Source: MAG-120531 sp041163765 (GTDB lineage: Bacteria > Bacteroidota > Bacteroidia > Flavobacteriales > Flavobacteriaceae). Taken from it: 30,424 bases of DNA. Positions within the stretch are counted from its first letter, which is position 1. Each line of letters opens with the position of its first letter. The DNA lies in contig JBEAQS010000114.1 in NCBI GenBank assembly GCA_041163765.1, forward strand, positions 1 through 30,424, given 5' to 3'. Below, piece after piece: positions 23,137 to 30,424 of this stretch. The notes under the pieces are model-generated. The model made no database searches and was not told the origin of the DNA. It saw nothing but the letters and a program-made list of their open reading frames with translations. Both the position numbers and the translations under genes were made by a program.

Positions 23137-24075
23137 TTATCCGAGAGAGCCTTGCTGAATAAGAGCTAGGGCGTGTTTTTTATCCTCCATCAATTGAGAT
23201 TTTAAGGAATCTACGTGGTCAAATTTTTGTTCGTCTCGAAGTCTTTCCTCAAAGTGCAGGGTGATTTCTTGACCGTACAGATCCTGATCTAGATCGAATA
23301 TGTGCGCCTCAATATGTTGCTGAAACCCATCTACGGTAGGGTTGGTGCCTATATTGGCCATGGCCCATTTGCGCTGATTCTGCCAGGTGACCTGAACCAA
23401 ATAGACCCCATGGGCCGGAATAATTTTTAATGGATCGGTGATGGCTAGGTTGGCCGTGGGGAAGCCCAGTGTGCGTCCCAATTTTTTTCCAGGAATCACC
23501 AGGGCGGTCAAAGGGTAGGGGTATCCCAAGGCGCGTTTTGCCTGAGCGACAAGACCTTTTTTGAGGTCAGCCCTGATCTGACTCGAGCTGATAGGAAGTC
23601 CATCTCTAGTTTGTGCTTCGATTTGTACCACTTCAATGCCAAATTCAGGCCCCCAAGAGGTAAGTTCGTCATAACCTGCTTGTCCACCGACACCAAACCG
23701 ATGATCGTACCCCACCAAAATTAATTTAGCCTTCAGCTCGCCGACTAATACTTGTTTCACATAATTATGGGCAGGCATTTGCGCAAGTGCTTTAGTAAAT
23801 GGATACAGCACTAAATGAGCGAGCCCTAAGGCGGCTAGATGTGCTGATTTTTCTTGCTGGGTGTGCAAGAGCTCCATGGGCCGCCCCCCTTGAAGCACCG
23901 TTCTCGGATGTGGATCAAAGCTGAGCACGGTGGGGCTTAGGCCCCGTTCCCGAGCGAGGTGAATCAATTGACTGATCACCGCTACATGCCCCAGATGCAC
24001 TCCGTCAAAGCTTCCCATCGTAATGGCTGTTGCTTCTTCTGGGCCCCAGAGCGGAATGTCTTTTGTGGTGGTCAA
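23137..24075 (-). CDS. ribF: Bifunctional riboflavin kinase / FAD synthetase
   Basis: Makes FMN and FAD from riboflavin. About 312 residues if TTG 24075 is the start; the frame is open to 24156. The N-terminal nucleotidyltransferase has TMGSFDGVHLGH (about 19-30) and a GYDHRFG segment, with PISSSQIR near the domain end. The C-terminal kinase has GRTLGFPTANLAI, GVYLVQV and NIGTNPTVDG. There is no ATG or GTG before the Met of the GSFDG motif, so the start must be a rarer codon. TTG 24075 gives the usual family length and lies about 24 bases after a TAAATTTA box. A start farther up (for example TTG 24135 or 24156) would overlap the divergent protease gene. The serS promoter follows the stop. Confidence 0.9.
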   Translation of the reverse strand: MTTTKDIPLWGPEEATAITMGSFDGVHLGHVAVISQLIHLARERGLSPTVLSFDPHPRTVLQGGRPMELLHTQQEKSAHLAALGLAHLVLYPFTKALAQMPAHNYVKQVLVGELKAKLILVGYDHRFGVGGQAGYDELTSWGPEFGIEVVQIEAQTRDGLPISSSQIRADLKKGLVAQAKRALGYPYPLTALVIPGKKLGRTLGFPTANLAITDPLKIIPAHGVYLVQVTWQNQRKWAMANIGTNPTVDGFQQHIEAHIFDLDQDLYGQEITLHFEERLRDEQKFDHVDSLKSQLMEDKKHALALIQQGSLG

Positions 24076-24098
24076 GTTTTTGGGAAAGTGAATTGTTG

Positions 24099-24106
24099 TA
24101 AATTTA
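24099..24106. promoter_or_regulatory. Palindromic -7-like box between ribF and the protease gene
   Basis: TAAATTTA is a perfect palindrome, so it offers TAnnTTTA (one mismatch to TAnnTTTG) on both strands, 19 bases before the protease ATG and 23 bases before the likely ribF start. No well-spaced TTG supports it on the ribF side; on the other side TTG at 24080-24082 gives a 16-base spacer. Confidence 0.3.
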
Positions 24107-24125
24107 GCCAGATAATTAACCCTGG

Positions 24126-27100
24126 ATGCGCACAAAATTAAGGTTCCTTTTTTCAATTTCCCTCTTTTTTTTCGCCTTTATGGCCTGGGCCCAAACTCCC
24201 TGGCAGCAAGTTGAAGCCTCCAATGCTGCGGAGTTACAACTCGCTCAATCTCCCGAAGCGATTTTGGGCTGGTGGTCATGGTCTGGGGTTGGCAGGGAAG
24301 TGTCCGCCAATAAAACAACCCAGGATATATGGTATTTACCGGATGCTCAGGGTGAGGTGATTGCCTGGGAGGTTGCTCCCTTTGATGCCTTGAGCGAGGA
24401 ATTGCGCGTCCAATTCCCTGAGTTGAGAAGTTTTCAAGCCCAACACCCTACTAAAGCCGATCAATACTTGTGGTTTAGCCAGGGTCCCCAGGGAATTCAC
24501 GCTTCGATTTGGGACGGTAGAGCACAAGAGTATGTGTTTATGGATCCAGTGAAAGGGACAGGGAAACACCTCCAATACACTGCCAAATATCAGGCGCCAG
24601 ACCCATCTTTTTTTTGTGGCACTCCCGAAATATCCGCGTCACTCAGCGCTAAAAATACCCCATCCACGGCTGCGGGAACTCCGGTAAATCTCCGCACTTT
24701 TCGCCTGGTGGTTGCCGCTTCAGGAGAGTATACCACTTACCACGGGGGAACGGTAGCTGGCGCTTTGGAAGCGATCAACGCCACCTTGACCCGAGTCAAC
24801 ATGGTCTTTGTGCGCGATTTAGGGCTAAAGCTGGAGCTGATTGAACAAACCACTCAGGTAATTTATACAGACGCCACCTTGGATCCGTTTGGCAATGGTG
24901 ATTTAAATGAGGAAATTGATGCCACATTACGCACAGTAATCGGCCCAACACTGTACGATTTGGGTCACCTTTTTCATCAAGGATCCAACAACGGCAACGC
25001 GGGATATATTGGATCTCTGTGCCAAGACAGCAAAAAAGGAGCTGCGTTTACCTCTGGAGCTAATCCTGAGGGAGAGCGTTTTGACATTGACTATGTGGCT
25101 CACGAAATAGGTCATCAATTGGGGGCCAACCACAGTTTTGCCTATGAATCAGAAGGTACCATAGCCCAAGTAGAGCCGGGTAGTGGTACGACGATCATGA
25201 GTTATGCTGGATTGGTAGGAACGAACAATGTGGCGTTTTCGTCTTCGGATTATTTCCACGGAATATCGATTATCCAAATCACTAATTATCTCAGCACCCA
25301 AGCATGTGGTGTTTCTTCGGCTACATCCAATACCGCACCTGAAATCACCCAAATTGCCGAGCGCATACTGGTGCCCAAGGCAACTCCCTTTGTTTTAAAA
25401 GGATCTGCTGTAGATTTGGAGAGCGCTTCGGTAACCTATAATTGGGAGCAAGTCGATGCTGGTTTGATGGGTGTAGACCAGTTTGGGCCTGAAAACCTTA
25501 GCGGCCCTGCCTTTAGGTCTTTTCCTTCACAGCCCATAGGTACTCGTTATTTTCCGGCGCTTTCTGCCATTGCCCAAGGGCGATTGCTCAACGAAACTCC
25601 TTCAGTTTCCTTTGGTTGGGAGACTTTATCTTCGCTCCCCAGAACGTACCAGTTTTTATTGACGGTACGGGATAATCATCCGGTGTCTGGAGGCGTTGAA
25701 CAAGGATTAACCGAGGTAGTTGTCGACCCCAATTCGGGTCCTTTTGTGGTTCAGACCCCATCCAGTAACGTGGTGTATCAGTCTGGAGCTGTAGCCGAGA
25801 TTCTTTGGGAGGTAGCCGGAACTGATCGCGGAACGATGCAGGAATCCAAAGTATCTATTTGGTTATCCACCAATGGAGGAATGAGTTTTCCGACCCTATT
25901 GGCCCATGCAGTACCCAATAATGGCGCCTCGTTTGTTGTGCTTCCACTGGTCAATACCGCTCAGGCCAGAATCATGGTGGCTGCTGTAGACGGAGCATTT
26001 TTTTCGGTAAGCCCCGTCTCGTTTACCATTCAGCCTCAGTCATTTGTGTTGCAACCCACTCAGCTCGATGTGTCAACCTGCACAGGAGGTACCATGACCT
26101 TATACACTTCCTTGACCCGAGATACAGGCTTTAGTGATCCGATTGAGTTGACCGTGGAAGGATCTGTGCCTGGATTAGGACTTAATTTATCGGCCAGTCA
26201 ACTTACTGGAGATCAATCAGCCGTGCAGCTTGAAGTAACTACAGCACCTAACTTAACCTCAGGCACATATACAGTAACCCTTAGGGCCAGTGCGGGATCT
26301 CGAGTACAGACGCTTCCCTACCGAATTCGTGTATACAATGGCGAGTGGACGCCTGTGGTGGCCAATAGCCCCCAAAATCAAGCCGTAGATCAAGACACTC
26401 AAGTAAATTTGACCTGGACCCCCTTGACCAATGCTTCTGGTTACCAGGTGCGCTGGTCCAAACAAGCGGATGGCGCTCAACCTTTGGGTACTACCATCAC
26501 GTATTCTTCGGGAACCACATTGCCTGACTTGGATCCAGACACCACCTACTACTGGCAGATACAGCCATTCAACGCGTGTAGCCAAGGTGAATTTGGATCG
26601 ATTTATTCATTCACCACTAGAGCGGCAACGTGTATCGTGGAACAAGGGGTTGGACTGCCTAAAACGATTGCCACAGCACAGGCCAACACCCAAAGTGTTT
26701 CCACTGCGTTCGATATAGACCTGCCCATCGAGTCGCTTAAGGTCAGCGTGGCGATTAACCACACCTGGCTGTCGGATTTAGTACTCACATTGATCAGTCC
26801 TGCCGGTGTGCGCCTTCCATTGGTATCTAATCCTTGTGATGATGGCCGAAATATGTCTGTTGTGTTTGCTGACGACGGTAATCCGTTGACGTGTAATTCA
26901 ACAATGCCTGCATTGACCGGAACGATCATGCCCCAGTCGCCGCTCTCCATTTTTAGAGGTACATCGCTTAAGGGTACCTGGGTCCTTGAAGTGGAAGATC
27001 AATATCCTCAAGATGGGGGGAGCATTAGTTCATTTTCTATAGAAGCCTGTGTTTTGGGTGCTATTAGGCCAGATGCTGACCGGGATGGAGTTTTTGACGA

Positions 27101-27899
27101 CGGAGACGATTTGTGTCTAGGTACACCGCTAGGGGCTGAAGTCAACAGTCAAGGATGTCCGGTGTACCGCCTTCCAGCCAACCATTTTAGTTTGACCACC
27201 AAAACCCAGTCCTGTGTGGATGTTGCAGATGGTCGTGTGTTGATTCAGGCCAGGTCTGTCTTGCCTTATAACGCCCAATTATATCGCGAAAATAACCTGG
27301 TTAAAGAGGTGTCGTTCACCAGTCAATACGCTTTTGAGTCGTTAGCTCAAGGTACCTATACCTTGTGTATTTGGGCCGTACATGGGGAAATCACCTATGA
27401 GCAGCAATGTTTTCTGGTGGTTATCGGGGCGCCTCAGCCACTCAGCGTACTCACGGCTGCTTCTGTTGACGGAACCCTTTGGCAAGTGGCGCTTTCGGGA
27501 GCTGAGCGCTATTTAGTCACCCTGAATGGTCAAGAATTTACCGCAGAAAGCGCTCAGCAATCATGGCCTTTTAAGCCTGGGGTGAACACGCTAAAAATAG
27601 CCACCGACCTACCGTGTCAAGGCGTATTTACCCAAGAGTGGTATTACAGTCCAGACCCTGTGTTGCATCCCAATCCAGCGGAAAACCACCTAAATATATA
27701 CGCGCCCCAACTCCCCAAAGTTCAGCGCCTGTGGAGGATATTAGACCTGTCAGGAACACTTATAGATCAGGGAGTTTGGAACCCTGAAACCGACCCAGAA
27801 TCACGCTCTATTCCAGTGGCTGGATATTCCAAGGGCCTTTATGTACTCGAGCTAATTATCGCAGATCAAAAACAAAGCTATAAATGGATCAAAAAGTAA
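24126..27899 (+). CDS. Secreted reprolysin-like zinc metalloprotease with Fn3, P-domain and type IX sorting domain
   Basis: 1257 residues. The signal peptide spans about 1-23 (ends MAWAQ), followed by a pro-region to about 185. The catalytic domain is about 190-395, with zinc site HEIGHQLGANH (His326, Glu327, His330, His336) and Met-turn MSYAG (358-362), as in metzincins of the reprolysin type. Then come Ig/cadherin-like beta domains (405-740), a fibronectin III domain (742-832, ending TTYYWQIQPF), a proprotein-convertase P-domain (about 836-976; LSDLVLTLISPAG ... GTWVLEVEDQ), and a thrombospondin-3-like Ca repeat (DADRDGVFDDGDD, 983-995). The last 78 residues (from HPNPAENHLNIYAP, 1181) are a type A C-terminal sorting domain for type IX export. 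The product is thus expected on the surface or outside. GldJ and PorV of the export machinery lie in the same window. It overlaps the next gene by 16 bases. Confidence 0.92.
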   Translation: MRTKLRFLFSISLFFFAFMAWAQTPWQQVEASNAAELQLAQSPEAILGWWSWSGVGREVSANKTTQDIWYLPDAQGEVIAWEVAPFDALSEELRVQFPELRSFQAQHPTKADQYLWFSQGPQGIHASIWDGRAQEYVFMDPVKGTGKHLQYTAKYQAPDPSFFCGTPEISASLSAKNTPSTAAGTPVNLRTFRLVVAASGEYTTYHGGTVAGALEAINATLTRVNMVFVRDLGLKLELIEQTTQVIYTDATLDPFGNGDLNEEIDATLRTVIGPTLYDLGHLFHQGSNNGNAGYIGSLCQDSKKGAAFTSGANPEGERFDIDYVAHEIGHQLGANHSFAYESEGTIAQVEPGSGTTIMSYAGLVGTNNVAFSSSDYFHGISIIQITNYLSTQACGVSSATSNTAPEITQIAERILVPKATPFVLKGSAVDLESASVTYNWEQVDAGLMGVDQFGPENLSGPAFRSFPSQPIGTRYFPALSAIAQGRLLNETPSVSFGWETLSSLPRTYQFLLTVRDNHPVSGGVEQGLTEVVVDPNSGPFVVQTPSSNVVYQSGAVAEILWEVAGTDRGTMQESKVSIWLSTNGGMSFPTLLAHAVPNNGASFVVLPLVNTAQARIMVAAVDGAFFSVSPVSFTIQPQSFVLQPTQLDVSTCTGGTMTLYTSLTRDTGFSDPIELTVEGSVPGLGLNLSASQLTGDQSAVQLEVTTAPNLTSGTYTVTLRASAGSRVQTLPYRIRVYNGEWTPVVANSPQNQAVDQDTQVNLTWTPLTNASGYQVRWSKQADGAQPLGTTITYSSGTTLPDLDPDTTYYWQIQPFNACSQGEFGSIYSFTTRAATCIVEQGVGLPKTIATAQANTQSVSTAFDIDLPIESLKVSVAINHTWLSDLVLTLISPAGVRLPLVSNPCDDGRNMSVVFADDGNPLTCNSTMPALTGTIMPQSPLSIFRGTSLKGTWVLEVEDQYPQDGGSISSFSIEACVLGAIRPDADRDGVFDDGDDLCLGTPLGAEVNSQGCPVYRLPANHFSLTTKTQSCVDVADGRVLIQARSVLPYNAQLYRENNLVKEVSFTSQYAFESLAQGTYTLCIWAVHGEITYEQQCFLVVIGAPQPLSVLTAASVDGTLWQVALSGAERYLVTLNGQEFTAESAQQSWPFKPGVNTLKIATDLPCQGVFTQEWYYSPDPVLHPNPAENHLNIYAPQLPKVQRLWRILDLSGTLIDQGVWNPETDPESRSIPVAGYSKGLYVLELIIADQKQSYKWIKK

Positions 27900-28573
27900 C
27901 GTTTTGGGCCTGGTGCCTGGCCGCTGTTTTGGTGGTGTCTTGTACCCAAGAACCCAGTCCGCCAGGACCTGTTTCTCTATTGACTCCAGCGGTGGATGAA
28001 TCTTGCGCGAGTGGACCTCTACTGCCAGACGGTACGCGCTCGGTGTCTTTTTCTTGGACACCTTCAGACCATACAGATACGTACACTGTTTCTGTCCTCC
28101 AAATCGATAACACCCAGATCCGTTCCGAGGTGGTGAGTCAGACGACTACGGTGTTTAATTTACCCACCTACAAAGCGTATTCTTGGCAAGTAATTGCCTC
28201 CAACAAGGAGGTAACCGAGACCTCGCTCAGTGAACGCAGGTTTTTCTTTGTCGCGGGTACCTTAACTGCGGGGGTGCCTCAAACGCCAGCGGCCTTGCAG
28301 CCTACTCCAGGCAGTCGATTTGCCAGACCCTCCTCGGGTCAAGTGCTGCTCTCCTGGCAGAGTGCTGATGCGGATGGTGATTTATCCAGGTATACCTTGT
28401 ACGTGGACACCCAGCCTATTCCGTTACAAGAAGTGGTGCTGACTGGTCCTTTGGCCAACACGTATCAGCTCGCAGTGACGCCCCAAACCACGTATTACTG
28501 GCAAGTAAAGGTGGAAGATGCCCAGGGTAATACGGCCCTGTCTCCTGTTTTTGACTTTAAGGTATTGGATTAA
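27884..28573 (+). CDS. Lipoprotein with two fibronectin III-like domains
   Basis: 229 residues. A lipoprotein signal ends VVSC, giving an acylated Cys20, followed by a Pro-rich spacer (QEPSPPGP). Residues about 30-125 form a first Fn3-like domain (SVSFSWTPSDHTDTYTVSV ... YSWQVIASN). Residues about 132-229 form a second (GQVLLSWQSADADGDLSRYT ... TTYYWQVKVEDAQGN). The phrase TTYYWQ also ends the Fn3 domain of the upstream protease, so the domains are close relatives. The start lies 16 bases inside the protease gene, pointing to co-translation. No enzyme motif is seen. A surface-anchored binding or docking partner of the protease is plausible inference. The stop overlaps the convergent pth end by 4 bases. 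Confidence 0.8.
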   Translation: MDQKVTFWAWCLAAVLVVSCTQEPSPPGPVSLLTPAVDESCASGPLLPDGTRSVSFSWTPSDHTDTYTVSVLQIDNTQIRSEVVSQTTTVFNLPTYKAYSWQVIASNKEVTETSLSERRFFFVAGTLTAGVPQTPAALQPTPGSRFARPSSGQVLLSWQSADADGDLSRYTLYVDTQPIPLQEVVLTGPLANTYQLAVTPQTTYYWQVKVEDAQGNTALSPVFDFKVLD

Positions 28574-29154
28574 ACGCCCGGTTCCGGCATAGGTCCATTA
28601 AATCGGTTCATCGCTCTGCTAGACCCTTCAAGGGCCCATGTTTTAATCGCCTCAACGGCGTTGTCCATGCGTATAGCTAAGCCGATTTGTTCATGAGCTG
28701 TCCACTGTCCAAGCACGTAGTCCACTTGTTTTCCTGCGCCAAACTCAGCGCCTACTCCAAACCTAAATCGATCGTATTGCGCTGTGTTCAGTGTTTCTTG
28801 AATATGGCGCAGTCCATTGTGGCCTCCGTGGGTTCCGCTGGCCTTGATGCGAAACGTGCCAAATGGAAGGTGTATGTCATCGGTGATGACCAGCACCTGT
28901 TCCAAGGGGATTTTTTCCTGTTGCATCCAGTAGTTGACTGATTTCCCGCTGAGGTTCATGTAGGTATTTGGTTTGAGCACCACGATGGATTGGCCTTTGA
29001 GTTTTGTCCAAGCGACACTGCCCAGTTTTTGGGATTCGAAGCTGCCGCCCAAATCCTGTACCAGTTGATCCGCTACCCTAAATCCGATGTTGTGTCGGGT
29101 TTCTGCGTATTCGGGGCCTATGTTCCCCAGTCCGACCACTAAAAATTTCTTCAT
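28570..29154 (-). CDS. pth: Peptidyl-tRNA hydrolase
   Basis: Releases tRNA from peptidyl-tRNAs dropped by stalled ribosomes. 194 residues, the normal size. GLGNIGPEYAETRHNIGF (9-26) holds Asn10 and the catalytic His21; PNTYMNLSG follows, then ITDDIHLPFG with the catalytic-site Asp, and GGHNGLRHI with the conserved Asn. DDIHLPFG replaces the commoner DDLDLPFG with His in a non-catalytic place. It lies downstream of rplY beyond an intrinsic terminator, a common order in Bacteroidota (prs-rplY-pth), and converges with the lipoprotein gene. Confidence 0.95.
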   Translation of the reverse strand: MKKFLVVGLGNIGPEYAETRHNIGFRVADQLVQDLGGSFESQKLGSVAWTKLKGQSIVVLKPNTYMNLSGKSVNYWMQQEKIPLEQVLVITDDIHLPFGTFRIKASGTHGGHNGLRHIQETLNTAQYDRFRFGVGAEFGAGKQVDYVLGQWTAHEQIGLAIRMDNAVEAIKTWALEGSSRAMNRFNGPMPEPGV

Positions 29155-29178
29155 ACAGCTAATGACTCGCGTAAAAGT

Positions 29179-29213
29179 AAAAAAAAAGCGCCTGAGGAGT
29201 TCCTCAGGCGCTT
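29179..29213 (-). terminator. Intrinsic terminator after rplY
   Basis: On the minus strand a 12-bp stem (29213-29202 pairing with 29197-29186) with a 4-base loop is followed by a run of T's. It lies between rplY and pth, so pth is either read through or has its own unseen promoter. Confidence 0.85.
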
Positions 29214-29231
29214 AAAATGAATCGGATTTGA

Positions 29232-29870
29232 TTATTCCGCCGCAGCTTCTGCAGACTCAGCAGCTGGAGCTTCTTCAGCGCCTTCTTCTTCCTCATCCTC
29301 ATCGTCAGCTCCGCCTTTACCAGAAGTTCTGGAAGCTTTCACTTGAACGATGATGTTGGATGCAGGGTGCATGATGGTGTAGTCGTCAGACAGTAGGCTG
29401 CCTACAGAAATGTTTCCACCAATTTTCAATTTAGAAATATCTACATTGAAGAAATCTGGAAGTTTTCCTGGAAGCGCTTTGATGGTCAAGCGACGGATTC
29501 TGAAATCCAAACGTCCACCGCTGCGTACCCCTGGAGAGTTCCCCACCAATTGAACAGGGATCTTCATGGTTACAGGCTTGTCTTCGAATAATTGGTAGAA
29601 ATCTACGTGTACAATAGCATCGGTTACTGGGTGAAACTGAATGTCTTGCAAAACAGCGTCGAATTTCCCACCAGCACCTAGGTCAATTACCGCGGTGTAT
29701 GCGTTGGGGGTGTACACTAGGTTTTTGAACGATTTTTCGTCCGCTGAAAAGTGTAATGGCTTATCCCCTCCGTAAATAACGCAAGGAACCTTTCCAGCAT
29801 TACGTAGGGCCTTCGTTGCCTTTTTGCCCACGCTTTCTCTTTCTGATCCTTTGATGGTAATTGATTTCAT
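29232..29870 (-). CDS. rplY: 50S ribosomal protein L25 (bL25, Ctc type)
   Basis: Binds 5S rRNA in the central protuberance of the large subunit. 212 residues, the long Ctc form. The 5S-binding N-terminal domain is about 1-95 (ITIKGSERESVGKKATKALR, GKVPCVIYGG, VHVDFYQL). The beta-rich TL5/Ctc domain is about 98-182 (VTMKIPVQLVGNSPGVRSGG, LPDFFNVDISKLKIG). The last 30 residues are a strongly acidic, Ala-rich tail starting DDEDEEEEG, low in complexity and probably disordered. It lies 17 bases after prs, likely in one transcript, and ends at a strong terminator. Confidence 0.95.
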   Translation of the reverse strand: MKSITIKGSERESVGKKATKALRNAGKVPCVIYGGDKPLHFSADEKSFKNLVYTPNAYTAVIDLGAGGKFDAVLQDIQFHPVTDAIVHVDFYQLFEDKPVTMKIPVQLVGNSPGVRSGGRLDFRIRRLTIKALPGKLPDFFNVDISKLKIGGNISVGSLLSDDYTIMHPASNIIVQVKASRTSGKGGADDEDEEEEGAEEAPAAESAEAAAE

Positions 29871-29887
29871 TATTGTTGTTTAAAAAA

Positions 29888-30424
29888 TTACATGATAAAT
29901 TTTGAAGAGATCGATTGGTTCTCCTGAACACTCTTCATTACATCGGCAAATAATTTAGCCGACTCGATCACCCTAATTTTGGGTGAAGTTTGCTTCAAAG
30001 GAATCGAATCGGTGACGATTAATTCCAACAAAGCTGATTTCTCAATGCGCTCATAGGCATTGCCTGATAAAATAGCGTGTGTGGTGATTGCGCGAACACT
30101 TAACGCTCCGCGTTCCATCATTAAGTCAGCTGCTTTGGTCAAGGTTCCTGCGGTGTCCACCATATCATCGACCAACACGACATTTTTACCGGTCACTTCC
30201 CCGATAAGTTCCATGTGGGCAATGACATTGGCTTTTTCTCGTTGCTTGTAGCAGATGACTACATCGCACTCCAAGGCTTTTGAGTAGGAATAAGCTCTTT
30301 TTGAACCACCCATATCCGGTGAAGCAATAGTCAGGTTCTCTAAATTGAGCTGTTGTAAATAAGGCAAAAACAAAGTGGAACCGAATAAATGGTCCACAGG
30401 TATTTCAAAAAAACCTTGAATTTG
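29888..30424 (-). CDS. prs: Ribose-phosphate pyrophosphokinase, C-terminal part (cut by window edge)
   Basis: Makes PRPP from ribose 5-phosphate and ATP. Only the last 178 residues are in the window. The frame continues to the edge: the first visible codons read QIQGFFEIPVDHLFGSTLF, a hallmark of Prs, so the GTG at 30397 is internal and not a start. Other motifs are SPDMGGSKRA, CYKQREKAN (the KRR/flexible loop area), and the PRPP-binding loop VVLVDDMVDTAGTL. The tail ends SSKFIM. It is followed by rplY after 17 bases. Confidence 0.95.
   Translation of the reverse strand, partial: QIQGFFEIPVDHLFGSTLFLPYLQQLNLENLTIASPDMGGSKRAYSYSKALECDVVICYKQREKANVIAHMELIGEVTGKNVVLVDDMVDTAGTLTKAADLMMERGALSVRAITTHAILSGNAYERIEKSALLELIVTDSIPLKQTSPKIRVIESAKLFADVMKSVQENQSISSKFIM

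Noticed and set aside
30370..30397. GTG 30397 as the prs start
   Set aside because: The upstream codons to the window edge read QIQGFFEIP, conserved inside Prs; the gene is simply cut.
1..30424. tRNA, rRNA, CRISPR array, insertion sequence or attachment site
   Set aside because: None was seen; intergenic gaps are all under 200 bases and contain no cloverleaf, direct-repeat array or transposase-like frame.

Overview
The window looks like core chromosome of a Bacteroidota, most likely Flavobacteriales. The evidence is a gliding/type IX secretion lipoprotein (GldJ) and PorV next to murF and pdhA-pdhC, a secreted metalloprotease with a type IX C-terminal sorting domain, and repeated upstream elements of the Bacteroidota sigma-factor type (TTG, about 19 bases, TAnnTTTG). 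By eye, composition is roughly 45-50% GC, apart from one clearly AT-rich gene at 384-1718. No tRNA, rRNA, CRISPR array, insertion sequence or prophage gene was seen. Genes are packed so tightly that no gene-free stretch exceeds 300 bases.

Layout. 1-1718: the 5' end of a secreted protein on the minus strand, and a divergent membrane protein with a Kelch-like outside part, one membrane helix and a winged-helix-like inside part. 1711-4640 (minus): gldJ then murF, sharing GTGA. 4818-8701 (+): porV, then pdhA-pdhC closed by a strong terminator. 8760-10872 (+): a polyprenyl diphosphate synthase, yraN and a small ACT-domain protein. 10859-14224 (minus): mfd, divergent from a TerB-like gene (14309-14728) with overlapping promoters. 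14827-16556 (+): a GNAT acetyltransferase and lysC, sharing ATGA. 16605-18395 (+): a fused PlsC/GNAT acyltransferase of the OlsF type (amino-acid lipid synthesis). 18397-23071 (minus): a tightly overlapping operon serS, DUF4286 gene, rsmA, mgtE and a 2-hydroxyacid dehydrogenase; ribF lies upstream. 24126-28573 (+): a 1257-residue type IX-exported metalloprotease overlapping a Fn3 lipoprotein gene. 28570-30424 (minus): prs (cut by the window edge), rplY, a terminator and pth.

How they fit together. GldJ and PorV belong to the type IX secretion/gliding machinery, and the large protease is a likely cargo; its downstream Fn3 lipoprotein is a plausible surface partner. The remainder is housekeeping: peptidoglycan precursor synthesis, pyruvate dehydrogenase, isoprenoids, aspartate-family amino acids, translation quality control, transcription-coupled repair, magnesium uptake and flavin cofactors.

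Most of the window is ordinary. The points most worth a second look are the AT-rich Kelch/transmembrane/winged-helix protein, the gldJ-porV-pdhA-pdhC block that lacks porU and cdd, the protease-lipoprotein pair, the fused lipid acyltransferase, an EF-hand-like loop in PorV, and several start sites that promoter elements re-define (mfd, serS, pdhA, the GNAT gene).
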